64,000 nucleotides of DNA. Source: Tilletia caries (taxonomy: Eukaryota > Basidiomycota > Exobasidiomycetes > Tilletiales > Tilletiaceae). The notes under the pieces are model-generated. The model saw nothing but the letters and a program-made list of their open reading frames with translations, made no database searches and was not told the DNA's origin. Below, in pieces: positions 1 to 8,175 of this stretch. A program made the position numbers and the translations under genes. The DNA lies in the NCBI GenBank assembly GCA_032718865.1, contig JALUTQ010000024.1, positions 977,501 through 1,041,500 of the forward strand, in the 5' to 3' direction. Within the stretch, counting starts at the first letter, position 1, and each line of letters starts with the position of its first letter.

Positions 1-2
1 CG

Positions 3-701
3 GGTGATGCCACCAAGCACTCCTGGGCCGAATTCGAACGGGTCTTCCTCCACTCTCACGGAGACCCCGATCACAAGCGCCGAGTCACGCGCGAGCTCCT
101 CTCTCTCACCCAGACCAACACCACCGCCTCGTACGCCACTCACTTCTTCCAGCTTGCCACTCAGCTTGAGTGGAACGACGAGGCCCTTCGCGCTCGCTTC
201 TATGAAGGCCTGGCCGAAGACGTCAAAGACGCCCTGGCCTACTCGGAGAAGACGATTGAAGACGTCCAGGACCTCGCCAACCACGCGGTCAAGCTCGACA
301 ATCGCCTTCAAGAGCGTCGAAACCGCTCCCGACCCCGCGGTTCCGGCTCCAACACTCATGGTTCAACCACGTTCTCCTCCAGTCCCAGCCACGCCTCGGC
401 CCCGGCATCTTCCGGCCCGATCCCCATGGACCTCGACGCCACTGCTCCTCGATACCAGCCCCTGACTGACGCCGAGAAGCAGCGTCGTCGCAACAACAAG
501 CTCTGCCTCTACTGCGGCAAGCCCAACCACATCGCTTTCAACTGCCCCGAGAAGAATCAGCGAGGCAACACGCGCAAGCACAGCGCCGCGGCGGTTTCCT
601 TCAGCCTCGGCAACCTCAACGATGCGCCCAGGCACCCGCCCATCGCCACGATCCTGGCGGGAAACGCCAGCGCTCAGACGGAAACACGCCCTTCCGCCTG
701 A
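3..701 (+). CDS. gag: gag capsid/nucleocapsid protein of gypsy element (partial at 5' end)
   Basis: The frame is open from base 3 to the TGA at 699-701 and begins inside a Retrotrans_gag-type capsid domain (SWAEFERVF...LARFYEGL-like helices). Near the C-terminus there is one CCHC zinc knuckle, CLYCGKPNHIAFNC (C-x2-C-x4-H-x4-C), followed by basic residues, as expected of a nucleocapsid that binds element RNA. The start codon lies outside the window. The TGA that ends this frame is followed in the same frame by the protease and pol region, so gag and pol differ by a single stop. Confidence 0.88.
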   Translation, partial: GDATKHSWAEFERVFLHSHGDPDHKRRVTRELLSLTQTNTTASYATHFFQLATQLEWNDEALRARFYEGLAEDVKDALAYSEKTIEDVQDLANHAVKLDNRLQERRNRSRPRGSGSNTHGSTTFSSSPSHASAPASSGPIPMDLDATAPRYQPLTDAEKQRRRNNKLCLYCGKPNHIAFNCPEKNQRGNTRKHSAAAVSFSLGNLNDAPRHPPIATILAGNASAQTETRPSA

Positions 702-3700
702 GCTTCCCGCCTTCCCTCACTCTGGGCGCCACACTCTCCGCAACAGCTCCTCCTGACCACCATAATCGTCCCCGTCAAGGTTCATTTGGACCATCATGCT
801 GTTGATACGTTCGCTCTTGTGGATTGTGGCGCCACTGCAAATTTCATCGATACATCATTTGCCCACAACCACCGCATTGAGCGTTCGCCCCTTGAGCAGC
901 CCATTGAACTCAACGTCATTGACGGACGACCAATCTCCTCCGGACCAATCACCTCCTTCACCCACTTCTCGTTCTCCATCGGACCTCATCGTGAATCCTC
1001 CTCGCTTCTCGTCACCAACCTCTCTCGATATCCCATCGTCCTCGGCATCCCTTGGCTGCGCCAGCACAATCCGACGATCGACTGGCGCCGCAACACCCTC
1101 ATCTTCCAGTCAAGTCTCTGCCTTCGGACCTGCCTTACCCGCGACTCCACCATCCGAGCCTTGCCGGCCTCGTCCGAGGCCGACTTCCAGCCCAAGAACC
1201 CACCTAGCCCTGCCTCAGAACGTGCTGTCTCGCCCACTAGCCATGGCGAGCAGTTTCCAGCCCTTGACATCGCTCTCGTGTCGGCCAAAGAGTTCGTTGC
1301 CGAGATCGGACGCGGTGCCACTGCCTTCTGCATCTGTCAGGGCAGCCCTGCGCCCTCTCCTGAGCCCAGCAGCGGCTCAGCATCACTCTCAGCCGTGTTC
1401 GGAGCGAATCCTGACGACGAGGATACTCCACAGCAAGTCTCCGACACCCCCGAGTACCTCCAGCAAGTCAAGAACCATGTCCCAGTTGAGTATCATGACC
1501 TCCTTGATGCATTCAGCAAGGCCAAGGCAGATACACTTCCTCCACATCGCAGTCACAATCACGCGATCGACCTCGAACCCGACACCATACCACCCTTCGG
1601 GCCTATCTACTCCCTGTCCGACCTCGAGCTCGCAGCCCTTCGTTCATGGCTCGATGAGCACTTGAGCAAGGGCTTCATCCGACCGTCTACCTCCCCAGCC
1701 GGTGCTCCCATTCTCTTTGTCAAGAAGAAAGATGGGTCGCTCCGGCTGTGCCTCGACTACCGCGGTCTCAACCGCGTGACCATCAAGAATTGGTACCCCA
1801 TCCCCCTCCTAGACGCGACGATCGAACGTCTCCGCCATGCCAAGATCTTCACCACTCTGGACTTACGTGGTGCGTATAATCTCCTTCGCATCAAGAGTGG
1901 TGATGAGTGGAAGACGGCGTTTCGAACTCGCTATGGTCACTTCGAGTGCCTGGTGATGCCTTTTGGGCTGACAAATGCGCCCGCATCATTCCAAGCACTG
2001 ATGAACCACATCTTCCATGATCTTCTCGACGTTACAGTTGTCGTGTACCTGGACGACATCTGTATCTTCTCCTCCGACCCCTCCAAGCATCAGGAGCACG
2101 TCCGTGAGGTGCTGCGCCGGCTCATCGCGCATGGCCTATACTGCAAGCCGGAGAAGTGCACTTTCGGGGCATCCGAGGTGCGTTTTCTTGGCTTTGAGGT
2201 TGGCCGCGATGGCGTCCGTCTCGGAGCTGACCGCGTTCAGCAGCTCTTGGACTGGCCAGCACCTACTAACCTCCGCGATCTACAGGCTTTTCTCGGTTTC
2301 TGCAACTTCTTCCGGCGCTTCGTCAACGGCTACTCCCGCGTATGCCTTCCGCTAACCCGCCTTCTGCGCAAGAACACCGCGTTCCGTTGGGACGACGCCG
2401 CCGACGAAGCATTCAACTCCCTCAAGAAACTCTTCACCACCGCGCCCATTTTGAAACAGTTCAACCCAACCTTGCCCACAGTCATTGAGTCCGACGCCTC
2501 TGACTTCGCTATCTCGGCTATTCTCTCGCAGCGATATCAGCCAGACGGCGAACTGCACCCCGTCGCCTACATGTCTCGGAAGATGTCTCCGGCCGAGTTG
2601 AACTACGACGTTCATGACAAAGAACTCCTTGCCGTCGTCTCCGCCGTCAAGTCCTGGAGACACTTCCTTGAGTTCTGTCATGCGCCGTTCGATGTTCTTG
2701 TTGACCACAAGAATCTCGAATATTTCCAGACCTCGCGCACCCTCACCAGGCGGCAGGCCCGATGGTCCGAAGCCATCAATGGGCACCGCCACACCATCAC
2801 CTACAGACCCGGAGCCCGCAATGGCAAAGCCGACGCCTTGTCGCGAAGGCGCGACCATAAAGAGGGAGCGAGTGCTGACGCAGACGAGCCCACTCCACTC
2901 CCAGTCCTTCGCCCAGTCTCGGTCTTTGCAATGCTCCGCTCCGGAACCGTCGTCCAAAAGTCCTCATCATCCAGAAAACCCCGTCCCCGCCGCACCAAGT
3001 CTCTCAGCAACCCCTCCTCTTCCACATCAAGCAACCCCTCAAGTTTGAACACCATCAATCCGCCTTCGTCAAGTTCTCAAGCCGCCAACTCTCCAACAAC
3101 ATCCTCTCCTTCCTCCTCGGTCTCCCCAGTATCCTCCTCTTCCTCCTCGCCCCCTCCAGCATCTCCTTCTACACCATCTCCCCCTTCAATCCCGTCACCC
3201 TCTCATCCCATCTCAATCACCTCCAACCCTCAAGAATCAATCACCTCCGACCCTCAAGACCCCGACCCTCAAGACCCCGACCCTCAAGACCCCGACCCTC
3301 AAGAACACAACTCTCCACCTCCTCAAGCAACACAGCCCCGCCCAGAACCAGCCCCTTCCCAGCCAGAGCAGCCCCAGCACCAGCCCACCGAGCAGCCAGT
3401 GGCGCATTCCTCCACCGAGGTTGCGTCGCCTCTTAGTAGTGAGTCAGCTCCGCTGACCACGGACCTTGCCGAGCAGCTCAAGTTCTACCTTGAGCAAGAT
3501 CCTGCACTCAAGTCCATCCTCCTTGCCTTGCGTACTCCACCAGAGACTCGAGACACGACCCAGCAGCAGGTCTGTCAAGAGTACTCTCTGTCCGAAGAAG
3601 GCTTCCTCCTTCAATCGGGCCGAATCTACGTTCCCGACGCCGACGAGCTCAAGATCAAGCTACTTGAGCAAGCCCACGATAGTCCAACAGCCGGCCATCA

Positions 3701-5006
3701 AGGGCAGCAGCGCACCTTCGAGCTCCTCCACCGGCAATACACTTGGCCGAGCATGCGCAATTTCGTCAACACATACGTCTTGACGTGTGACACGTGCCAG
3801 CGCAACAAGATTCCCAGACACCGGCCATACGGCCTTCTCCAGCCCCTGCCAGTCGCCACGTCTCCTTGGTCCTCGATCTCGATCGACCACATTGTCGAGC
3901 TACCACCTTCAAACGGATTCGACAGCATTCTGGTCATTGTCTGCCGATTGACCAAACAAGCCCACTTCGTTCCTGCCAACACCACGGACACTTCCACCAC
4001 ACTCGCTCAACACTTCATCAACAACGTCTATCGCCTCCATGGCCTGCCCATCGACATCGTCTCCGACAGAGGTTCAACTTTCACCTCTCGTTGGTGGTCC
4101 GAAGTCCTGGCTCTCTTGCGCATCAAGCCAAATCTATCCACAGCATTCCACCCACAGAGCGATGGACAGACCGAACGAGTCAACCAAGTCCTTGAGCAAT
4201 ACCTTCGGCACTTTGTCGATTATCTGCAGGACGATTGGAGCGAGCTTCTGCCCTTGGCCGAGTTTGCCCACAACAATGCACATCACTCAAGTATCGGCAT
4301 GACACCTTTCTATGCCAACCACGGCTATCACCCAACCCTCGACATCACCTTGCGAAGCTCCACAGTTCCGGCAGCCCACAAGCATGTGCGCACCATTCAA
4401 CAAATACACACACTTGCCCAGGACAACATCCGAAAGGCCCTTGCCGCGCACGAGAAATATGCCAATCAGCGCCGAGCACCTGCTCCCGAGTTTCAACCAG
4501 GTCAACTGGTTTGGCTCATTCGCAAACACATCAGTACGAATCGGCCATCAGCCAAGCTCGATGCCAAGCGCCTCGGTCCCTTCGCCGTCGAGCGCAAGGT
4601 TGGGCGATCTGCATATCGTCTCATCTTGCCCCCCACCATGCAGGTACATCCCACATTCCATGTGTCACTGCTGGAACCTCATCACACCAGTGATCTCCGG
4701 CCTCGCGCATCAGTCACAGTGGCGCCAGCGCCAATCGCGAGCGACGGCACGCAAGATTTGTCCATCGAGCGCATTCTTGACAGTCGTGTTCGTCGACGCA
4801 AGCTCGATTATCTGGTTCAGTATGCAGGTGTAGGAGCGGAACAGAGTGAGTGGATACATGAGAGCAAAATCTCATCTTCCCACCCAGTCCGCATTTCTTT
4901 CCACCAGAAATATCCACGCAAGCCACACACAGTTCCGCCGGCCCGTCCGCGTCGCCCACGACAGCCTCCAGTACCTCAACTACCAGCTTCGGAGACCTCA
5001 GCTTAA
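702..5006 (+). CDS. pol: pol polyprotein: protease, reverse transcriptase, RNase H, integrase, chromodomain-like tail
   Basis: This frame continues gag's frame directly after the TGA at 699-701; no ATG is needed if the stop is read through. Numbering from codon 786, a retropepsin motif FALVDCGATANFI lies at about residues 10-22 (D-C-G rather than the usual D-S/T-G). RT carries YLDD at residues 421-424. RNase H has the IESDASDFAI and HDKELLAV motifs. Integrase has an HHCC zinc-binding region (GHQ...CDTCQ), then the DDE core (IDHIVE, VSDRGSTF, QSDGQTERVNQ). The tail LSIERILDSR...EWIHESKI resembles a chromodomain. Between RNase H and integrase (about residues 700-890) sits an unusual Ser/Pro/Gln-rich insert with DPQDP repeats. 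The stop is at 5004-5006. Confidence 0.93.
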   Translation, partial: ASRLPSLWAPHSPQQLLLTTIIVPVKVHLDHHAVDTFALVDCGATANFIDTSFAHNHRIERSPLEQPIELNVIDGRPISSGPITSFTHFSFSIGPHRESSSLLVTNLSRYPIVLGIPWLRQHNPTIDWRRNTLIFQSSLCLRTCLTRDSTIRALPASSEADFQPKNPPSPASERAVSPTSHGEQFPALDIALVSAKEFVAEIGRGATAFCICQGSPAPSPEPSSGSASLSAVFGANPDDEDTPQQVSDTPEYLQQVKNHVPVEYHDLLDAFSKAKADTLPPHRSHNHAIDLEPDTIPPFGPIYSLSDLELAALRSWLDEHLSKGFIRPSTSPAGAPILFVKKKDGSLRLCLDYRGLNRVTIKNWYPIPLLDATIERLRHAKIFTTLDLRGAYNLLRIKSGDEWKTAFRTRYGHFECLVMPFGLTNAPASFQALMNHIFHDLLDVTVVVYLDDICIFSSDPSKHQEHVREVLRRLIAHGLYCKPEKCTFGASEVRFLGFEVGRDGVRLGADRVQQLLDWPAPTNLRDLQAFLGFCNFFRRFVNGYSRVCLPLTRLLRKNTAFRWDDAADEAFNSLKKLFTTAPILKQFNPTLPTVIESDASDFAISAILSQRYQPDGELHPVAYMSRKMSPAELNYDVHDKELLAVVSAVKSWRHFLEFCHAPFDVLVDHKNLEYFQTSRTLTRRQARWSEAINGHRHTITYRPGARNGKADALSRRRDHKEGASADADEPTPLPVLRPVSVFAMLRSGTVVQKSSSSRKPRPRRTKSLSNPSSSTSSNPSSLNTINPPSSSSQAANSPTTSSPSSSVSPVSSSSSSPPPASPSTPSPPSIPSPSHPISITSNPQESITSDPQDPDPQDPDPQDPDPQEHNSPPPQATQPRPEPAPSQPEQPQHQPTEQPVAHSSTEVASPLSSESAPLTTDLAEQLKFYLEQDPALKSILLALRTPPETRDTTQQQVCQEYSLSEEGFLLQSGRIYVPDADELKIKLLEQAHDSPTAGHQGQQRTFELLHRQYTWPSMRNFVNTYVLTCDTCQRNKIPRHRPYGLLQPLPVATSPWSSISIDHIVELPPSNGFDSILVIVCRLTKQAHFVPANTTDTSTTLAQHFINNVYRLHGLPIDIVSDRGSTFTSRWWSEVLALLRIKPNLSTAFHPQSDGQTERVNQVLEQYLRHFVDYLQDDWSELLPLAEFAHNNAHHSSIGMTPFYANHGYHPTLDITLRSSTVPAAHKHVRTIQQIHTLAQDNIRKALAAHEKYANQRRAPAPEFQPGQLVWLIRKHISTNRPSAKLDAKRLGPFAVERKVGRSAYRLILPPTMQVHPTFHVSLLEPHHTSDLRPRASVTVAPAPIASDGTQDLSIERILDSRVRRRKLDYLVQYAGVGAEQSEWIHESKISSSHPVRISFHQKYPRKPHTVPPARPRRPRQPPVPQLPASETSA

Positions 5007-5018
5007 AGAGGGAGCGAC
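5005..5018 (+). other. polypurine tract of the retrotransposon
   Basis: A purine run (AAAGAGGGAGCGA) overlaps the end of pol and immediately precedes the TGTCATGA start of the LTR. This is the expected position of the plus-strand primer in Ty3/gypsy elements. Confidence 0.7.
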
Positions 5019-5418
5019 TGTCATGAATCATCTTATCGTTCCGACAACTTCTCGAATTCTCTCGAAGCCTCCTTCCTCATTTCACTCCGCTGCTCATCCT
5101 CGACCTCGTCGACCTCGACTCTCGCACTGCCAGCACAGCCACACACAGCATGCGAACTCTCCACGCTTCTAGCATCTTCTATCGCTTCGTTCCCTCTCTC
5201 CATCGACCCTGGTCTCGAAACTATATAAACCCCTGCTCTCTCCTGCTCTCTCTGGCTGTTCTCCCCATCCGGTCTTGTGTCTTATCGAGCCCTCCTTGCA
5301 CTACAATCACACACCCTTCTATCTGTTTTCCACCTTGCCTTGTGGCTCGAGCGTTAGCTCCCGGCCTTCAGCCTCCACTTTGCCTTGATTCCCAGCCTTC
5401 TAGCATCTAGTTCTTACA
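5019..5418 (+). repeat. 3' long terminal repeat (boundaries approximate)
   Basis: The LTR starts with TGTCATGAATC right after the polypurine tract. I place the end at ...TTCTTACA (5418), giving the TG...CA ends typical of LTRs and a length of about 400 bp, but without the 5' copy the end cannot be proved. It contains a TATA box at 5222-5228 and pyrimidine-rich sequence after it. Confidence 0.65.
5222..5228 (+). promoter_or_regulatory. TATA box inside the 3' LTR
   Basis: TATATAA about 200 bp into the LTR marks the U3 promoter. In a solo or 3' LTR it points outward toward the adenylate kinase gene 400 bp downstream, so read-through transcription into that gene is possible. Confidence 0.6.
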
Positions 5419-5634
5419 CGTTCCCTTTGTTCTCCAACTCCGCACTTTTCCCCACAAACGGCCGTGCGCTGCGCAGGCGATGGGTTCCCGAATTCCCAAC
5501 TTGCACGCGATGGATTGTTCAGGACCTTCATCTTTCCCCTCCCCCCCCTCTCCCGTGGCCCTTCCTTTGGGGAGAGTCAGTCTTACCCGCGCGAGAGAGA
5601 GAGAGAGAGATCGAGATAGAGAACCGACTGAAAA

Positions 5635-6867
5635 ATGCTTCGTCTAGCTTCTGCCCGCGTCCGGCAGCATTGTGCCCTTGCCACGACTCTCTCCACTCCT
5701 CGTTCCCATTCCCGGCCCAACCTAAACCATCAGAATCGCCCATCGAGCCTCCACCTCTCCACCGCGTCGTCCTCAGCCAGCCGAGGAAAGGCCGACGACG
5801 AGCAGCAAGTCCGGATGCTCATCCTCGGCAGCCCAGGAGCAGGCAAAGGCACCCAGTCCGCCCGCCTGGTCAACCACTTTCCGATCAAGGTCGTCGTCGC
5901 GGGTGACGTGCTGCGGGACCATGTCGGCCGGGGCACCGAGGTTGGCTTGAGGGCGAAGAGCGTTATGCAGAGTGGGGGTGAGTCATAGAGAGGCGGAGAG
6001 AGAAGGAAGGAAAAGTAGCTGTTTACTTGGCTGAATCAATTGGGAATTTTTTGGGATTTATCTTGGAGGACGGCGTTAGGTCTGATGCCGGACGAGATCA
6101 TGATGGAGTTGATGTCGTCTCAAATTCTCGAGTTGGGAAATACGGTGAGAGAACGCAGAGAGAGAGGGAGAGAGATCTCCCGTCTTGGCCTATTCTTGTT
6201 CTGCCCTCCCGCTCACTTTTCTCTGCTCTGCTCTTCTCGTCCCGCTCCGCCCGTCCCAGAACTTCTTACTGGACGGCTTCCCCCGGACACTGGGCCAAGC
6301 CCAAGGATTGGACAAGGCTCTGGTCGATGCTGGCCGGCCGTTGACTCTGGTTGCCAACTTGGACGTTCCGGAAGAAGTCATCTTGGGGCGCGTTCTGGGT
6401 GAGCACTTTCGGATTGTCCGTTCTCCCGTTGTTCTGCAATCGCTCACATTGACTTCCCTCTCCCCATTCCAGATCGATGGGTCCACCTCCCTTCTGGCCG
6501 GACGTAGTGAGTCTTTGCCCCTTCCCTCACCTTCTGAGAGAGTCCACTGATCATCCTCTACCCCTTCCCCAACCCGCCCAGCAACCTGTGGTACAACCCA
6601 CCCAAAGTAGCCGGCCAAGACGACGAAACAGGGGAACCTCTAAGCAAACGGCCAGACGACAACATCGAGACGTTCACCGCCCGACTGAAGAGCTACCATG
6701 CGCAGACGGCTCCTCTGTGCGAGTACTTCCGCTCGCGATCGTCGTCAAGGAAGGCGGAGGGTGGAGGAATGGGGCTGGAGTATGTCAATCTGCAGGGACG
6801 GACGAGCGATGAGATTTGGCCTAAGTTGGAGGAGGTTGTAAGGGGGAGGTACCCGTGGTTGGGCTAG
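5635..6867 (+). CDS. ADK2: mitochondrial adenylate kinase / GTP:AMP phosphotransferase
   Basis: Transfers a phosphate between nucleoside triphosphate and AMP in the mitochondrial matrix. Five exons fit in frame: 5635-5978, 6080-6144, 6260-6400, 6472-6508, 6581-6867 (internal edges good to a few bases). An N-terminal Arg/Ser-rich stretch resembles a mitochondrial presequence. Then come the P-loop [11 protein letters not shown], the AMP-binding [26 protein letters not shown], and the LID start [13 protein letters not shown]. The LID lacks the four cysteines of bacterial enzymes, as in eukaryotic AK2/AK3. The C-terminus is [12 protein letters not shown]. The first gene after the retrotransposon LTR, it is read in the same direction. 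AK2 versus AK3 (ATP or GTP preference) cannot be separated from sequence by eye. Confidence 0.92.
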
Positions 6868-7036
6868 GCGCGTTCGAGAGCGGCTGTGGAAGGATCAAAG
6901 AATTCTCAGTAGGACCCTTATTCTGTCTTAGGGGATCAATCTGGTACTGCGTCTTTCTCCCTTTCGTCTTCTTCGTTTCCACGTTGGCAACGGTTCAATG
7001 ATCCAATGCATGACTCTGCTGATGCTTTTTTACGAT

Positions 7037-7924
7037 TCATCTGTCGTTGTTGGTGCTGTGATTACGGGCGTGTGCAATTGTGCAAAACTTGTGTCGATGA
7101 TACACAAGCGGATCCCCTGATCCCGAGATCGAGTCTGAAGATGGCGTCGACTTCGAACCCTCCTCCTGCTCCCCCTCCTCCTGCTCCCGTTCTTGCTCGA
7201 CCGCACAGACCCTAGCGACGAAGAGCTGACTACTGGCCGTGCCCTCCCCCACGATGGCCTCGTCCTCGGCCATCTCATCATTTCCGACCAAAGGCGAGGG
7301 AGGAGAGGAAAGGTCGAGTTTGAATTCGAGTCGGCAGGCGAGTGCGCTCATGCAGCCTTTGAGCGCGGGTATTTGGTCTGGGGTGGTGCGCGAGAGCCAG
7401 ACGGGCAGGTTGTCGAGGACCGTGGGTGGGGAAGGGGAGGAGGCTGATGAGGAGGAGGAGCGTAAGGAGGATCGTGCTGGGTCGAAGCGGAGTGGGACGA
7501 GGCCTGGTTTCGCGAAGGCGGCTGCTGTGTCTGCCTGTGTGTGGGAGAGGAGGTTGATGAGGAAGTGGGGCTGATCCTTCGCGCTGTCTGGCTGCTGGCG
7601 CTGTAGAGCGTGTGCGAGTCGACTGGGAGTGCGGAGGGAGAACGCGACGAGGGGCGGGTTCATGGAGATGGTGGTGAAGGACGACACCGTTGCTCCGTGG
7701 ACGAGGGATGAGGATGGTAGGTGTGTAGTGATGATGGCGACGGGCTGGGCTACGTCCCGCATGGCTGCCCGTAGCTGTTCCTGTACGCTGTCGGTGGTGG
7801 GCAGCGATCTGGACGACGAGGATGAGGATGAGGATGATCTTGCGTACGGAGAGGGATGTCTGGCGCACTTCCTGAGGAGAGAGCCCGCTGTGGTCCTTGT
7901 CATCGCTGCTGCCGTCGCCATCAT
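7037..7924 (-). CDS. flavin-reductase-like domain protein (FMN-binding split barrel), probably mitochondrial
   Basis: Single-exon gene of about 295 residues. I start at the MMATAAAMTRTT methionine (7924) because it opens a Ser/Arg-rich presequence; an upstream ATG at 8038 is in frame but adds only low-complexity sequence. The domain begins LRAAMRDVAQPVAIITTHL and continues HGATVSSFTTISMNPPLVAFSL, the signature of the flavin reductase/NADH:FMN oxidoreductase split barrel that binds FMN. It ends with the typical PLVYHRHKF motif. A variable Glu/Ser-rich insert interrupts the second half. Such proteins either reduce flavin or bind it as single-component enzymes; the partner is unknown. It is divergent from the ECD gene, sharing a roughly 250-bp promoter. 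Confidence 0.88.
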   Translation of the reverse strand: MMATAAAMTRTTAGSLLRKCARHPSPYARSSSSSSSSSRSLPTTDSVQEQLRAAMRDVAQPVAIITTHLPSSSLVHGATVSSFTTISMNPPLVAFSLRTPSRLAHALQRQQPDSAKDQPHFLINLLSHTQADTAAAFAKPGLVPLRFDPARSSLRSSSSSASSPSPPTVLDNLPVWLSRTTPDQIPALKGCMSALACRLEFKLDLSSPPSPLVGNDEMAEDEAIVGEGTASSQLFVARVCAVEQEREQEEGEQEEGSKSTPSSDSISGSGDPLVYHRHKFCTIAHARNHSTNNDR

Positions 7925-8175
7925 GCTTGATGAGTGGGAGTGGGTGAGTGCGAGCGAGTGAGTGAGTGAGGATCGGAAATCGCGGCATTTTCGCGCGCGG
8001 GAAGAAAGGCTCCGAGGATGACCTTCCCGCTCGCTCACTCACTTTTTTGTTAGGGTTACGAGTTCGCCATCGCCATCGCCATCGCCATCGTCCTCGCCGT
8101 CGTCGCTGCTATCGTCGCCGCTGTCGTCCTCGCGATCGCCGCTGTTGTCGCTGCTGCTATAGCGAAAGGACGAGT

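Larger units (their letters stand above)
1..5418 (+). mobile_element. Ty3/gypsy (chromovirus-type) LTR retrotransposon, left end cut by the window
   Basis: The element enters from the left edge in mid-gag and runs gag, protease, reverse transcriptase, RNase H, integrase, chromodomain-like tail, polypurine tract and 3' LTR. This domain order (integrase after RNase H) is that of Ty3/gypsy elements, and the chromodomain-like tail after integrase points to the chromovirus branch. Apart from one TGA between gag and pol the coding frame is open throughout, so the copy is young or still constrained. The 5' LTR, primer-binding site and 5' target duplication lie outside the window, so LTR divergence (age) cannot be judged here. 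The 3' boundary is an estimate. Confidence 0.93.

Noticed and set aside
3251..3300. Possible CRISPR-like short repeat in the retrotransposon
   Set aside because: Contiguous 15-bp coding repeats without spacers, in a eukaryotic polyprotein; simple slippage.
7966..8175. Upstream extension of the ECD gene (70 codons)
   Set aside because: It encodes Arg/His/Cys repeats from a CGCCAT-type repeat, lies over the divergent flavin-reductase promoter, and the family start fits the ATG at 8176.
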